64,000 bases of DNA from Pseudomonas ovata (GCF_003131185.1 NZ_QFFU01000001.1:558001-622000), one strand, 5' to 3'. Counted from the first letter of the stretch, positions 35,303-45,416 are shown. The notes: generated by a model not told the origin, from the letters alone. A program made the numbers and translations.

Positions 35303-37219
35303 TTACTTGTTATCCTTGACTTCTTCGAACTCGGCGTCGACGACGTCGTCAGGCTTGGCTGCGCCTTCGGCCGGCTTGGCAGCGGCCTCAGGGCTTTCAG
35401 CCTGCTCGGCGTACATTTTCTGCGCGATGGGTGCGGAAACCTTCGACAGCTCCTCGACCTTGGCTTCGATCAGCGCCTTGTCGTCGCCCTTGACAGCGGC
35501 TTCCAGCGCAACCAGTGCAGCCTCGACAGCGGTCTTCTCTTCGGCGGTGACCTTGTCGCCAGCGTCAGAGATCATCTTGCGAGTCGAGTGCACCAGGGCA
35601 TCGCCCTGGTTACGGGCAGAGGCCAGCTCTTCGAACTTGCGATCTTCTTCGGCGTTGACTTCGGCGTCACGCACCATCTGCTGGATTTCTTCCTCGGACA
35701 GACCGGAGTTGGCCTTGATCACGATGGACTGCTGCTTGCCGGTGGCCTTGTCCTTGGCGCCGACGTGCAGGATGCCGTTGGCGTCGATGTCGAAGGTCAC
35801 TTCGATTTGCGGCACACCGCGTGGTGCTGGCGGAATCTCGGCCAGGTCGAACTTGCCCAGGGACTTGTTCTGGCCAGCCTGCTTGCGCTCACCTTGCAGC
35901 ACATGAATGGTCACAGCGTTCTGGTTGTCGTCGGCGGTGGAGAAGACCTGCGATTTCTTGGTCGGAATCGTGGTGTTCTTCTCGATCAGCGCGGTCATCA
36001 CGCCACCCATGGTTTCGATACCCAGGGTCAGCGGGCTGACGTCCAGCAGCAGGACGTCCTTGACGTCACCGGCCAGTACCGCACCCTGGATGGCAGCACC
36101 CATGGCCACGGCTTCGTCAGGGTTGACGTCCTTGCGCGCTTCCTTGCCGAAGAAATCGGTCACCAGCTTCTGCACCAGCGGCATGCGGGTCTGACCGCCG
36201 ACCAGGATCACGTCGTTGATCGCGCCGATGTCGATACCGGCATCTTTCAGGGCAACGCGGCAAGGCTCGATGGTGCGCTGCACCAGATCTTCGACCAGCG
36301 ATTCGAGCTTCGAACGCGAAATCTTCACGTTCAAGTGCTTCGGACCGGTGGCGTCTGCAGTGATGTACGGCAGGTTGACGTCGGTCTGCAGGCTGGAGGA
36401 CAGCTCGATCTTGGCTTTTTCAGCGGCTTCTTTCAGGCGCTGCATCGCCAGCGGATCACCCTTGAGGTTGATGCCGCTTTCTTTCTTGAATTCGTCGACG
36501 AGGTAGTCGATCAGACGGATGTCGAAGTCTTCACCGCCCAGGAACGTGTCACCGTTGGTGGCCAGTACTTCGAACTGGTGCTCGCCGTCGACTTCGGCAA
36601 TTTCGATCACCGACACGTCGAAGGTACCGCCACCCAGGTCATAAACGATCACGGTGTGATCGCCCTTGGCCTTGTCCATGCCGTAGGCCAGCGCAGCCGC
36701 AGTCGGCTCGTTGATGATGCGCTTGACGTCCAGACCGGCAATACGACCGGCGTCCTTGGTGGCCTGACGCTGGCTGTCGTTGAAGTAGGCCGGTACGGTG
36801 ATGACCGCTTCGGTCACAGGCTCGCCGAGGTAGTCTTCGGCGGTCTTCTTCATTTTCTTCAGGATTTCAGCGGAAATCTGAGGAGGCGCCATCTTCTGGC
36901 CATTGACCTCGACCCAGGCATCACCGTTGTCAGCCTTGGAAATCTTGTAAGGCACCATCTGGATGTCTTTCTGAACGACTTCTTCGTCAAAGCGACGGCC
37001 GATCAGACGCTTTACCGCGTACAGGGTGTTGTGCGGGTTGGTGACCGCCTGGCGCTTGGCCGACTGGCCCACCAGGATTTCGCCGTCGTTGGCGTAGGCC
37101 ACGATCGAAGGCGTGGTGCGGGTGCCTTCGGCGTTTTCGATGACCTTGACATTACCGCCTTCCAGAATCGAAACGCAGGAGTTGGTGGTCCCCAGGTCGA
37201 TACCGATAATTCTGCCCAT
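35303..37219 (-). CDS. dnaK: Chaperone DnaK (Hsp70)
   Basis: 638 residues from ATG at 37219 ([21 protein letters not shown]). The ATPase domain (about 1-385) includes the phosphate loops IDLGTTNS and [16 protein letters not shown]; the substrate-binding domain follows and the protein ends with the EEVKDN tail. It folds nascent and stressed proteins with DnaJ and GrpE. A sigma-32-type promoter lies just upstream and overlaps the grpE stop. Confidence 0.98.
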   Translation of the reverse strand: MGRIIGIDLGTTNSCVSILEGGNVKVIENAEGTRTTPSIVAYANDGEILVGQSAKRQAVTNPHNTLYAVKRLIGRRFDEEVVQKDIQMVPYKISKADNGDAWVEVNGQKMAPPQISAEILKKMKKTAEDYLGEPVTEAVITVPAYFNDSQRQATKDAGRIAGLDVKRIINEPTAAALAYGMDKAKGDHTVIVYDLGGGTFDVSVIEIAEVDGEHQFEVLATNGDTFLGGEDFDIRLIDYLVDEFKKESGINLKGDPLAMQRLKEAAEKAKIELSSSLQTDVNLPYITADATGPKHLNVKISRSKLESLVEDLVQRTIEPCRVALKDAGIDIGAINDVILVGGQTRMPLVQKLVTDFFGKEARKDVNPDEAVAMGAAIQGAVLAGDVKDVLLLDVSPLTLGIETMGGVMTALIEKNTTIPTKKSQVFSTADDNQNAVTIHVLQGERKQAGQNKSLGKFDLAEIPPAPRGVPQIEVTFDIDANGILHVGAKDKATGKQQSIVIKANSGLSEEEIQQMVRDAEVNAEEDRKFEELASARNQGDALVHSTRKMISDAGDKVTAEEKTAVEAALVALEAAVKGDDKALIEAKVEELSKVSAPIAQKMYAEQAESPEAAAKPAEGAAKPDDVVDAEFEEVKDNK

Positions 37220-37296
37220 CTTTACTCTCCCGAAACTTTTGTAGGGTTGCCGCAACCGGGTTCACAGATTGCGGTAGCACTTGAACGCTTGACCTT

Positions 37297-37325
37297 TAAA
37301 TGGGGCCTGGTCGGCCGATTTCAAG
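37297..37325 (-). promoter_or_regulatory. Sigma-32 heat-shock promoter of dnaK
   Basis: Minus-strand -35 CTTGAA (37320-37325), a 14-base spacer and -10 CCCCATTTA (37297-37305), an essentially consensus RpoH site. It is 78 bases before the dnaK ATG, and its -35 box includes the grpE stop codon. Confidence 0.88.
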
Positions 37326-37884
37326 CCTGCTCGTCAATCGACGGTTTGGCAGGCGAAGGGGCCTTGCTGACCACGACCATTGCCGGGCGCAGCAGGCGAC
37401 CATTGAGCTGGTAGCCCTTCTGAAACACTTTGAGCACCGTGTTGGGCTCGACGTTGGCACTTTCTTCCATGGCCATGGCCTGGTGCTGATCAGCATTGAA
37501 GGGCTGGCCGTGTGGATCGACCGCCTCCAGCTGATAGCGCTTGAGCGTGTCCTGAAACATCTTGAGCGTCAGCTCGATGCCTTCGCGCATCGGACGGATG
37601 CTTTGATCGTCCGGGCTGGACAGGTCCAGACCACGCTCCAGGCTGTCGATGATCGGCAACAGATCACCGGCAAATTTCTCCAGCGCAAACTTGTGCGCCT
37701 TTTCTACATCCTGCTCGGCACGGCGGCGGACATTCTGCAGATCCGCAGCCACACGCAGAGATTGGTCCTGCGCGGCAGCCAGCTGCTCTTCGAGCACCTG
37801 CACGCGCACTGCCAGGTCTTCACCTGTCGCCGATTGCGCAGCCTGATCCTGAGCCTGCGTATCCAGATTCTGTTCGTCAGCCAT
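37321..37884 (-). CDS. grpE: Nucleotide exchange factor GrpE
   Basis: 187 residues. Releases ADP from DnaK. A long N-terminal coiled coil (about 30-85, rich in E/Q/R heptads) precedes the beta domain, where [17 protein letters not shown] and [29 protein letters not shown] segments are recognisable (here [17 protein letters not shown]). An AAAGGAGAG site precedes the ATG. First gene of the heat-shock cluster, with its own RpoH-type promoter. Confidence 0.96.
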   Translation of the reverse strand: MADEQNLDTQAQDQAAQSATGEDLAVRVQVLEEQLAAAQDQSLRVAADLQNVRRRAEQDVEKAHKFALEKFAGDLLPIIDSLERGLDLSSPDDQSIRPMREGIELTLKMFQDTLKRYQLEAVDPHGQPFNADQHQAMAMEESANVEPNTVLKVFQKGYQLNGRLLRPAMVVVSKAPSPAKPSIDEQA

Positions 37885-37936
37885 AGAGCTCTCCTTTCAA
37901 AAACGTCCGCGAACCCAACTCGCGCTTCTGCCCCCC

Positions 37937-37967
37937 TATATGGGAACGGAATTTACGGCTTCAAGGG
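37937..37967 (-). promoter_or_regulatory. Sigma-32 heat-shock promoter of grpE
   Basis: Minus-strand CCCTTGAA (37960-37967) and CCCATATA (37937-37944), with a 14-15 base spacer between the CTTGAA and CCCAT cores. It lies about 55 bases before the grpE ATG. Confidence 0.78.
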
Positions 37968-38116
37968 CCCGGCCTACAGGAAGTTGCCAATTGTGATGAA
38001 AAATTGCGCCATAAAACCCGGACGAGCGTCTCAAACCGACGACAGGAACGACTAAGGCCGTACGTCGACCGATGAAATCGAACTAAAGGCAGGCATTGTC
38101 AGAGCGGAATCAAACA

Positions 38117-38132
38117 CTGTATAAATAACCAG
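38117..38132 (+). promoter_or_regulatory. LexA box of recN
   Basis: CTGTATAAATAACCAG fits CTG-N10-CAG with an AT-rich centre, 24 bases before the recN start. It indicates SOS control. Confidence 0.88.
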
Positions 38133-38155
38133 AAGAACTGTCTCGGAGCCACTTC

Positions 38156-39829
38156 ATGCTGGTCCATCTTTCCGTACACAATTACGCCATCGTTGAGCAC
38201 CTCGATCTTGAACTCGATCGCGGCATGAGCGTTATCACGGGCGAAACCGGTGCCGGCAAGTCGATCATGCTCGACGCCCTGGGCCTGACCCTGGGTGACC
38301 GGGCCGACAGTGGCGTGGTCCGCCCGGGCGCCGACAAGGCCGATATCCTGGCCACCTTCGACCTGGCTGACATTCCCGAAGCACAAGCCTGGCTGGCCGA
38401 GCGCGACCTCGACAACCAGGGCCCGTGCATCCTGCGCCGGGTCATCACCGCCGAAGGCCGCTCGCGCGCCTACATCAACGGCACGCCCTGCCCGCAAGGC
38501 GACCTCAAGGCGCTGGGCGAGCTGATGATCGACATTCACAGCCAGCACGAGCACCAGTCGCTGCTCAAGGCCGAGACCCACCGGCGCCTGCTTGACGAAT
38601 ACGCCGGCGCCACCGACCTCGCCCGCCAGGTGCACCTGGCTTCGCAACGCTGGCGCCAGACCCGCCAGGAGCTGGAACGCCTGTCCAACTCCGGCGACGA
38701 ACAACGCGCCCGCCACCAGTTGCTCAGCTACCAGCTCGAAGAACTCGAAAGCCTGAGCCTGGGCGAAAACGAACTGGAGAACCTTGAGCAGGACCACAAG
38801 GCCCTGACCAACGCCGAAAGCCTGCTGGGCATCTGCCGCCAGGTGATCGAGCAGTGCAGCGAAAGCGACTCGGGCAATGTCCTGCACGCCCTGACCAACA
38901 GCCTCAACCGCCTGTCGGGGGTCAGCAATGCCTCGACCGCCCTCCACGAGGCCACCGAACTGCTGTCCAGCGCCCAGATCCAGGTCGAAGAGGCCATGGG
39001 CGAGCTCAACCGTTTTCTCGATCATTTCGATGCCGACCCGGCCCGCCTGCAACAGATCGAAGAACGCCTCGACGCGATCTACAGCCTGGCGCGCAAGCAC
39101 CGCATCCAGCCCAACGAAGTGGCCACGCTGCACCAGAAGCTGCTGGACGAGATTGAAACGCTCAATGCCAATGACGAGTCCATCGAGCGCCTGCAGAACG
39201 AACTGGCGTCCTTTGCCCGGCATTATCAGGAAAAGGCCCGGGAACTGAGCGACCTTCGCCACCGCTCGGCGGGCGAACTGGCCCACGCCGTCGAACAGGA
39301 AATCCATCGCCTGGGCATGCCGGGCGGACGCTTCAGCATTGAGCTCAAGCCCCATGCCGGCGGCGAGCTGCTGCCCTATGGCCTGGAGCAGGTCGAACTG
39401 CTGGTCAGCGCCAACCCCGGACAACCGCTCAAGCCGCTGGCCAAGGTGGCCTCCGGTGGCGAGCTGTCGCGCATCAGCCTGGCTATCCAGGTGATCACCG
39501 CCCAGACCTCGCGCATCCCGACCCTGGTGTTCGACGAAGTCGACGTCGGCATTGGTGGCCCGACCGCTGAAATCGTCGGCCAGTTGCTGCGCCGGCTGGG
39601 TGATCGCGGCCAGGTCATGACCGTGACCCACCTGCCGCAAGTGGCCGCACAGGGCCATCAGCACCTGTTCGTGCACAAGGTCCGCGACAACAACGCCACG
39701 CGCACAGCCGTGTCGAAACTGGGCAAGACCGAACGCATCGAAGAAGTCGCCCGCATGCTGGGCGGCATCGACCTGACCAAGGAATCGCTGGCTCACGCCA
39801 AGAAGATGATCGTCACCTCGAAAAACTGA
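38156..39829 (+). CDS. recN: DNA repair protein RecN
   Basis: 557 residues, an SMC-like ATPase for double-strand-break repair. Walker A is GETGAGKS at 29-36. Two coiled-coil arms fill the centre (about 160-350, LEELESLSLGENELENL and HQKLLDEIETLNANDES). The ABC signature KVASGGELSRISLA and Walker B TLVFDEVDVGIGG lie in the C-terminal third. The LexA box in front fits its known SOS induction. Confidence 0.96.
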   Translation: MLVHLSVHNYAIVEHLDLELDRGMSVITGETGAGKSIMLDALGLTLGDRADSGVVRPGADKADILATFDLADIPEAQAWLAERDLDNQGPCILRRVITAEGRSRAYINGTPCPQGDLKALGELMIDIHSQHEHQSLLKAETHRRLLDEYAGATDLARQVHLASQRWRQTRQELERLSNSGDEQRARHQLLSYQLEELESLSLGENELENLEQDHKALTNAESLLGICRQVIEQCSESDSGNVLHALTNSLNRLSGVSNASTALHEATELLSSAQIQVEEAMGELNRFLDHFDADPARLQQIEERLDAIYSLARKHRIQPNEVATLHQKLLDEIETLNANDESIERLQNELASFARHYQEKARELSDLRHRSAGELAHAVEQEIHRLGMPGGRFSIELKPHAGGELLPYGLEQVELLVSANPGQPLKPLAKVASGGELSRISLAIQVITAQTSRIPTLVFDEVDVGIGGPTAEIVGQLLRRLGDRGQVMTVTHLPQVAAQGHQHLFVHKVRDNNATRTAVSKLGKTERIEEVARMLGGIDLTKESLAHAKKMIVTSKN

Positions 39830-39836
39830 GGCACAC

Positions 39837-39878
39837 AAAAAAGCCCCTTGGCGACCGGAGTCGCCAAGGGGCTTTTTT
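39837..39878. terminator. Bidirectional terminator between recN and fur
   Basis: A perfect 19-bp stem that begins with six A's and ends with six T's, loop CGGA. It can stop transcripts of both convergent genes. Confidence 0.95.
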
Positions 39879-39897
39879 CATGCACGCAATAAAAGAC

Positions 39898-40305
39898 TCA
39901 GTCTTTCTTGCTGCGCACGTAGAGCACCAGATTGTGATCGACCAGCTCGAAGCCATGCCGCTCGACAATGGCCTTTTGCAGCGATTCGATTTCCTGGTCG
40001 AAGAACTCGATGACTTCGCCAGAATCCACGTTGACCATATGGTCGTGGTGGCCGCCGTCAGCCAGTTCGAAGACCGCATGACCGCCGTCGAAATTGTGGC
40101 GCACGACGAGACCTGCCGCCTCGAACTGAGTCAGGACACGGTAAACCGTGGCCAGGCCGACGTCCTCGCTGGCGTCCATCAGTGCCTTGTAGACATCCTC
40201 GGCGCTCATGTGACGCTGCTCGGCAGAATCGAGCATCTGGAGGATCTTGACCCGTGGAAGGGTCACCTTGAGTCCTGCTTTACGTAGTTCGCTATTTTCA
40301 ACCAT
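39898..40305 (-). CDS. fur: Ferric uptake regulator Fur
   Basis: 135 residues from ATG at 40305 (MVENSELRKAGLKVTLPR). It represses iron-uptake genes when loaded with Fe(II). It has a winged helix (about 10-85, including YRVLTQFEAAGLV) and a metal site with GGHHDHMVNVDSGEVIEF; the CxxC pairs found in E. coli Fur are absent, as in other pseudomonads. Divergent from bamE, the conserved fur-omlA pair. Confidence 0.97.
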   Translation of the reverse strand: MVENSELRKAGLKVTLPRVKILQMLDSAEQRHMSAEDVYKALMDASEDVGLATVYRVLTQFEAAGLVVRHNFDGGHAVFELADGGHHDHMVNVDSGEVIEFFDQEIESLQKAIVERHGFELVDHNLVLYVRSKKD

Positions 40306-40329
40306 GGTCAGCTTTCTCGCAGACGCTGC

Positions 40330-40358
40330 TTCGCAGCTTCTCTTAATGCAGGTATGAT
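40330..40358 (+). promoter_or_regulatory. Candidate promoter of bamE
   Basis: TTCGCA (40330-40335), a 17-base spacer and TATGAT (40353-40358), four and five of six matches to sigma-70 consensus, 46 bases before the bamE ATG. It overlaps the leader of fur. Confidence 0.5.
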
Positions 40359-40403
40359 CGGAGTTTACGTTGTCCCAGCCAAGATAGTGGAAGTCGCCCA
40401 CCG

Positions 40404-40940
40404 ATGCAAAACACCAAGCTCTTGCTAACCAGTTTCACACTCGTGGGACTGCTCGCACTCGCCGGTTGTTCGTTCCCCGGGGTTTATAAAATCGACATCC
40501 AACAGGGAAATGTCGTCACGCAAGACATGATAGACCAGTTGCGCCCGGGAATGACCCGACGGCAAGTACGGTTTATCATGGGTAACCCTCTGCTGACCGA
40601 CACGTTCCACACCGATCGCTGGGATTACCTGTACAGCATGCAGCCCGGTGGCGGCGAGCGTCAGCAGGAACGTGTCAGCCTGATCTTCAACAGCAACGAT
40701 CAACTGGTCAGCCTCTCAGGCGACTTCATGCCCGGCGTCAGCCGCGATGAAGCCATCCTGGGCCAGGGCAGCAACACCACCACCGAGCCTGCCACGGCAC
40801 CGATCGAGCATCAGCCGCAGCCCAAGCCGGAAGAACCTCCGCGCCCAGGTTCGCTGCTTGACCAGATCCAGAAAGACGTCGACAGCGTCGAAACCATACC
40901 GACCCCCGTCCAGGAACCCCTGGAAACGTCGCCACGGTAA
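40404..40940 (+). CDS. bamE: Outer membrane assembly lipoprotein BamE (OmlA)
   Basis: 178 residues. A lipoprotein signal ends LLALAGC, so Cys22 is the likely lipidation site. The BamE domain (about 30-115) has [20 protein letters not shown] and [10 protein letters not shown] Pro/Glu-rich tail of about 55 residues is longer than in E. coli. It supports the BamA beta-barrel machine on the inner face of the outer membrane. Confidence 0.95.
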   Translation: MQNTKLLLTSFTLVGLLALAGCSFPGVYKIDIQQGNVVTQDMIDQLRPGMTRRQVRFIMGNPLLTDTFHTDRWDYLYSMQPGGGERQQERVSLIFNSNDQLVSLSGDFMPGVSRDEAILGQGSNTTTEPATAPIEHQPQPKPEEPPRPGSLLDQIQKDVDSVETIPTPVQEPLETSPR

Positions 40941-40949
40941 CGCCGCCAT

Positions 40950-40978
40950 AAAAAAAGCCCGGTTCGCCGGGCTTTTTT
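40950..40978. terminator. Bidirectional terminator after bamE
   Basis: A-run, AGCCCGG/CCGGGCT stem with a four-base loop, and six T's. It separates bamE from the convergent rnfH. Confidence 0.93.
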
Positions 40979-40998
40979 GTGCCTGTCATTTGTAAAGC

Positions 40999-41319
40999 TT
41001 ATGAAGGACGCGCCTTTTTCAGCACCCGTGCCGTTTTGGCAGCACGCAAACGCCGGATCTCCTTGGGGTCGGCCAGCAACGGTCGATAAACCTCGATCCG
41101 CTCGCCGGCCTGCACGATGCGCACCTGCGGATCACTGACCCGCTTGCCGAAGATCCCCACCGGGCAGGTCGTCAGGTCCAACTGCGCAAAGGCCTTCCCG
41201 ATACCGCTGATCAGCAAAGCCTGGTAGACCGTACTGCCAACCGGCACCTGCACCGCCAGCAGCACCTGACGTTCAAGGCCGGCATGCACCACCTCGATTT
41301 CGATCAGGGTGTCAGCCAT
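40999..41319 (-). CDS. rnfH: RnfH family ubiquitin-like protein
   Basis: 106 residues from ATG at 41319 ([21 protein letters not shown]). It has the beta-grasp fold of the RnfH/RatB family, with [27 protein letters not shown] as its signature and a basic tail. The start overlaps the ratA stop by 8 bases. Precise role unknown. Confidence 0.92.
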   Translation of the reverse strand: MADTLIEIEVVHAGLERQVLLAVQVPVGSTVYQALLISGIGKAFAQLDLTTCPVGIFGKRVSDPQVRIVQAGERIEVYRPLLADPKEIRRLRAAKTARVLKKARPS

Positions 41320-41746
41320 GCAATTGCTTGGCGCGCTGACAGAAGGCGTCGACCAGCGTATTGGCCGCCTGGTTGAACAGCGGCCCCAGCGTGGTCCGCA
41401 CCAGGGCACCCGAATAGTCGAAGGACAAGTCCAGGCTGATCTTGCAGGCCTTGTCGTTCAATGCCTTGAAAGTCCACACCCCGTGCAGCTGGCTGAACGG
41501 CCCCTCGACCAGATCCATGGTCAGCGACTCGCCAGGCACCAGGGTGTTGCGTGTCACGAACTTCTGACTCAACCCGCCCTTGGCGATTTCAAGGCTGGCA
41601 CGCATGTGCGTGTCGCTGCTCTCCAGCACCTGCGCAGCCGCGCACCAGGGCAGAAACTCCGGGTAACGCGCGACATCATTGACCAGGTCGTAGAGAAACC
41701 GGGCCGGGTACGGCAACAGGGCCGAGCGTTGAATATGCGTAGTCAT
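41312..41746 (-). CDS. ratA: RatA family START-domain protein
   Basis: 144 residues from ATG at 41746 ([20 protein letters not shown]). This is a Coq10/RatA-type START/SRPBCC fold: [16 protein letters not shown] and [18 protein letters not shown]. Annotated as a toxin that blocks ribosome subunit joining in E. coli, but the homologs in eukaryotes act in ubiquinone handling, so the role here is open. Divergent from smpB, as in most gammaproteobacteria. Confidence 0.93.
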   Translation of the reverse strand: MTTHIQRSALLPYPARFLYDLVNDVARYPEFLPWCAAAQVLESSDTHMRASLEIAKGGLSQKFVTRNTLVPGESLTMDLVEGPFSQLHGVWTFKALNDKACKISLDLSFDYSGALVRTTLGPLFNQAANTLVDAFCQRAKQLHG

Positions 41747-41983
41747 GTCAGCGTCATTTCCAAAACTGAGCGGCACACATCACAAGAATGCCGAATGGCG
41801 CCACAAAGCGCATCTGGTAGAAATACAAGGGTCAACAACTTCGGTGCGCCCTATCAGATCGGCCACCCACCCCATCGAAACCTGCATAAAAAGAGACCGC
41901 ATTGTCCGGGATTCATCCAGTGTGCTCAAGCGCACCGCTTGCCCATAGCCGACATCGAAGCAACTGCCTATAATGCGCCCCCT

Positions 41984-42466
41984 ATGGCCAAACTCAAAAA
42001 GCACCCTACAGGGACCATCGCGCAAAATAAAAAGGCGCGTCACGATTACTTCATCGAACACAAGTTCGAGGCCGGTCTGGTCCTGTCCGGTTGGGAAGTA
42101 AAAAGCCTGCGTGCCAACAAGGTACAGCTGGTCGACAGCTACGTGTTGCTCAAGGATGGCGAGGCCTGGCTGATGGGCAGCCATATCACGCCACTCAAGA
42201 CCGCCAGCACGCACGTTATCGCCGACCCGACACGCACCCGTAAACTGCTGCTCAACCAGCGCGAGCTGGAAAAGCTCTTTACCTCCGTGCAGCAAAAGGG
42301 CCACGCCTGCGTCGCCTTGTCGCTGTACTGGAAGCAGCACCTGATCAAGTGCGAAATCGCACTCGGCAAGGGCAAGAAGGAATACGACAAGCGCCACACC
42401 GAGCGCGAGCGCGATTCCGACCGCGAGCTGCAACGCGCCGTGCGCAGCAAGGGCAAGGACGACTGA
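41984..42466 (+). CDS. smpB: SsrA-binding protein SmpB
   Basis: 160 residues from ATG at 41984 ([24 protein letters not shown]). SmpB brings tmRNA to stalled ribosomes. The OB barrel is seen ([19 protein letters not shown]) and the basic C-terminal tail ([20 protein letters not shown]) enters the empty mRNA channel. A TATAAT lies ten bases upstream at 41969-41974. Its RNA partner ssrA is 10 kb downstream. Confidence 0.97.
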   Translation: MAKLKKHPTGTIAQNKKARHDYFIEHKFEAGLVLSGWEVKSLRANKVQLVDSYVLLKDGEAWLMGSHITPLKTASTHVIADPTRTRKLLLNQRELEKLFTSVQQKGHACVALSLYWKQHLIKCEIALGKGKKEYDKRHTERERDSDRELQRAVRSKGKDD

Positions 42467-42481
42467 TCCCAGCCACACCTT

Positions 42482-42553
42482 GTAGGAGCGACCAACGGTC
42501 GCGAAAAGACCCGCAACTCACTGCGGCCTTCGCGACCGCTGGTCGCTCCCACG
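42482..42553. repeat. REP-like inverted repeat between smpB and lldR
   Basis: Arms GGAGCGACCAACGGTCGCGAA and its near-perfect complement surround about 23 bases. The form (GTAGGAGCGACC...GGTCGCTCC) is typical of Pseudomonas repetitive extragenic palindromes. It sits where the two convergent genes need a stop. Confidence 0.75.
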
Positions 42554-42575
42554 TACGGGCGCCTGCCCGCACACC

Positions 42576-43343
42576 CTACAAATTATGCCGCCGCTCGGCC
42601 CGCGCAGCCCTTTCGCCCTGCTGGCGCACCTCGTCCAGCACCTCCTGCACATACATCAGGTGCCGGCTGGACACTTCACGCGCATCCTCCGCCCGCCGCT
42701 CGATGATCGCCAGAAACAGCTCCCGGTGCTGCTCGATCAGCATGTCGCGGGTTTCGCTGCGCTGCTTGTACATGCCACCAATGTTGATCACCACGTTGCG
42801 CCGCACCAGGTCGAACAACCCGCGAATGGTGTGCAACAGCACCGTGTTATGGCTGGCCTCGGCAATCGCCAGGTGAAAATTGGCATCGGCCGCCGCCTCT
42901 TCGGTCCCACCCTCCTCCTCGGCCCGTGCATAACAATCCTGCAGCGCATCGAATGCCTGGCGCAGACGCTCGCGATCCAGGTCCGTCGCCCGCAGCGCAG
43001 CGTAATAGGCGCATGACGCCTCCAGCGTATGACGAAACTCCAGCAGGTCGCGCTGGGCATCCGGGCTGTTTTCCAGCAAGTGCAACAAGGGATCACTGAA
43101 CGTCGACCCCAGGTTTTCGGCCACATAATTGCCGCCGCCCTGGCGGCTGATCAACAGCCCCTTGGCCGTCAACTTCTGGATGGCCTCACGCAGCGACGGA
43201 CGCGACACGCCAAACTGCTCGGCCAGGGCACGCTCGGCCGGCAGGCGACCACCGGCCTTCAACGTCCCCTCGAGAATCATTTTTTCCAACTGCTCGACAA
43301 TATCGTCCGACAAACGGCGCTGCCGCACCTGACCAAAGCCCAT
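42576..43343 (-). CDS. lldR: Lactate-responsive GntR/FadR-family regulator
   Basis: 255 residues from ATG at 43343 (MGFGQVRQRRLSDDIVEQLEKM). An N-terminal winged helix (about 10-75, RLPAERALAEQFGVSRPSLREAI) is joined to an FCD effector domain (about 95-230) with metal-binding Asp/His residues (ADANFHLAIAEASHN). In pseudomonads LldR represses lldP and the lactate dehydrogenases until lactate binds. It is divergent from lldP with a perfect palindrome between them. Confidence 0.92.
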   Translation of the reverse strand: MGFGQVRQRRLSDDIVEQLEKMILEGTLKAGGRLPAERALAEQFGVSRPSLREAIQKLTAKGLLISRQGGGNYVAENLGSTFSDPLLHLLENSPDAQRDLLEFRHTLEASCAYYAALRATDLDRERLRQAFDALQDCYARAEEEGGTEEAAADANFHLAIAEASHNTVLLHTIRGLFDLVRRNVVINIGGMYKQRSETRDMLIEQHRELFLAIIERRAEDAREVSSRHLMYVQEVLDEVRQQGERAARAERRHNL

Positions 43344-43714
43344 AACCCTCACTCCACTTCCCGATCCCGTTATCGGGCTGTCTATTCTGGCCCATTGAGA
43401 CGCTGTCGGCACCTGCTGCAAGCGCTTGCGCAGCCGGCCACCAAGCCAACTGCCCTCCCCGCATCAGACCAAAGTCCCAAAAGGACAAATTGACACACCC
43501 CAAGCAAGGCCTCTAACCTAGCGACCAGGCATTGTAAATTGGTATTACCAATTATCCAAGCGCAATGTCAGATGGTTGACCACCATCGCATCGCCGGACC
43601 TTTCCCGACCGGAAAGGCCAGAACTGGCGGGCTGGACACCACGCACCGTGACACCGATCGGCGGCGCACGTCACAGCACACCGGGCCTAACCAAAAACAA
43701 CTAGGGGCCACCCC
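43344..43714. other. lldR-lldP divergent control region
   Basis: 371 bases without a gene. It holds the operator at 43537-43553 and must carry both promoters. No convincing -35/-10 pair was singled out. Confidence 0.6.
43537..43553. promoter_or_regulatory. LldR operator (perfect palindrome)
   Basis: AATTGGTATTACCAATT, with 8-bp arms around one base, fits the TGGTnnnACCA-type half-sites bound by FadR-subfamily regulators. It is about 160 bases before lldP and 190 before lldR. Confidence 0.85.
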
Positions 43715-45403
43715 ATGCAGACCTGGCAACAACTCTATACCCCTCTTGGCAGCCTGGGCTTATCCGCCGCCGCTGCGCTCATCCCCATCGTGTTCTTCTT
43801 CCTGGCGCTGGCGATCTTCCGGCTCAAGGGGCACATCGCCGGCAGCATTACCCTGGCGCTGTCGGTGCTGGTGGCGATCTTCGCCTTCCAGATGCCGGTC
43901 GACATGGCCCTGGCGGCGGCCGGCTACGGGTTTGCCTATGGTCTGTGGCCGATCGCCTGGATCATCGTCGCGGCGGTGTTCCTCTACAAACTGACCGTCA
44001 AGAGCGGCCAGTTCGAGATCATCCGCAGCTCGGTGCTGACCATCACCGACGACCAGCGCCTGCAAGTGCTGCTGATCGGCTTCTGCTTCGGGGCCTTCCT
44101 CGAAGGCGCAGCCGGCTTCGGCGCCCCGGTGGCCATCACCGCCGCCCTGCTGGTCGGCCTGGGCCTGAACCCGCTGTACGCCGCCGGCCTGTGCCTGATC
44201 GCCAACACCGCGCCTGTGGCCTTCGGCGCACTGGGCATCCCGATCATCGTCGCCGGCCAGGTCTCGGGCATCGACGCCTTCAAGATCGGCGCCATGACCG
44301 GTCGCCAGCTGCCATTCCTGTCGATCTTCGTGCCGTTCTGGCTGATGTTCATCATGGACGGCATGCGCGGGGTCAAGGAAACCTGGCCTGCCGCCCTGGT
44401 GGCCGGCGCCAGCTTTGCCATCACCCAATACCTGACCTCCAACTTCATCGGCCCGGAACTGCCCGACATCACCTCGGCCCTGGTGAGCATCATCTCCCTC
44501 ACCCTGTTCCTCAAGGTCTGGCAGCCGCAGCGCGCCACTGATGTGGTGATCAGCGGTGGCGGCGCAGCCATGCTGGGTGGCGGCGGTGGCAGCAGCCCGC
44601 TGGGTTCGCGCACGCCATCGCCCTACAGCGCAGGGCAGATCTTCAAGGCCTGGTCGCCGTTCCTGATCCTGACCGCCATGGTCACCGTCTGGACCTTGAA
44701 ACCGTTCAAGGCGCTGTTCGCCGCCGGCGGCCCGCTGCAGGCCTGGACCATCAACACCGCCGTGCCTTTTCTGGACCAGATGGTGATCAAGGGCACGCCC
44801 ATCGTCGCCAAGGCCACGGCCATGCCGGCGGTGTACAAGCTCGACCTCATCGCCGCCTCGGGCACTGCGATCCTGCTCTCGGCCATCGTCTCGATGATCG
44901 TGCTGCGCATCAGCGCAAAAATTGGTATTACCACTTTTAAAGAGACGGTCATCGAGCTGCGCTGGGCCATCGTGTCGATCGGCATGGTGCTGGCCTTCGC
45001 CTTTGTCATGAACTACTCGGGCATGTCCTCGACCCTGGCCTTGGTCCTGGCCGGCACCGGCGCGGCCTTTCCGTTCTTCTCGCCGTTCCTGGGCTGGCTG
45101 GGCGTGTTCCTGACCGGCTCCGACACCTCGGCCAACGCGCTGTTCGGCTCGTTGCAGGCGACCACCGCGCACCAGGTCGGCGTCAGCGACGTGCTGATGG
45201 TCGCGGCCAACTCCAGCGGCGGCGTGACCGGCAAGATGATCTCGCCGCAGTCGATCGCCGTGGCCTGCGCCGCCACCGGCCTGGTCGGCAAGGAGTCGGA
45301 CCTGTTCCGCTTCACCCTCAAGCACAGCCTGTTCTTCGCCACGCTGGTCGGCTGCATCACCTACGCCCAGGCGTACTGGTTCACCGGCATGCTGGTGCAT
45401 TGA
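43715..45403 (+). CDS. lldP: L-lactate permease
   Basis: 562 residues with about 12-14 membrane helices. LldP family proton symporter for L- and D-lactate and glycolate. Conserved segments are [35 protein letters not shown] and [19 protein letters not shown] Gly-rich cytosolic loop lies near residues 285-305. Codons around 44918-44945 are unusually AT-rich and contain a second operator-like site. Confidence 0.97.
   Translation: MQTWQQLYTPLGSLGLSAAAALIPIVFFFLALAIFRLKGHIAGSITLALSVLVAIFAFQMPVDMALAAAGYGFAYGLWPIAWIIVAAVFLYKLTVKSGQFEIIRSSVLTITDDQRLQVLLIGFCFGAFLEGAAGFGAPVAITAALLVGLGLNPLYAAGLCLIANTAPVAFGALGIPIIVAGQVSGIDAFKIGAMTGRQLPFLSIFVPFWLMFIMDGMRGVKETWPAALVAGASFAITQYLTSNFIGPELPDITSALVSIISLTLFLKVWQPQRATDVVISGGGAAMLGGGGGSSPLGSRTPSPYSAGQIFKAWSPFLILTAMVTVWTLKPFKALFAAGGPLQAWTINTAVPFLDQMVIKGTPIVAKATAMPAVYKLDLIAASGTAILLSAIVSMIVLRISAKIGITTFKETVIELRWAIVSIGMVLAFAFVMNYSGMSSTLALVLAGTGAAFPFFSPFLGWLGVFLTGSDTSANALFGSLQATTAHQVGVSDVLMVAANSSGGVTGKMISPQSIAVACAATGLVGKESDLFRFTLKHSLFFATLVGCITYAQAYWFTGMLVH
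44920..44936. promoter_or_regulatory. Operator-like copy inside lldP
   Basis: AATTGGTATTACCACTT matches the divergent-region operator at 16 of 17 bases, 1383 bases downstream of it and in the lldP reading frame (encoding K-I-G-I-T-T-F-type residues). Probable auxiliary LldR site (inference). Confidence 0.65.
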
Positions 45404-45416
45404 CAGTGCCAACCCT

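Noticed and set aside
35108..37414. 768-codon plus frame opposite dnaK
   Set aside because: Shadow of dnaK; His/Asp/Val-rich composition typical of antisense GC-rich frames.
40306..40403. Fur box between fur and bamE
   Set aside because: No convincing 19-bp GATAATGATAATCATTATC-like site was seen in the gap.
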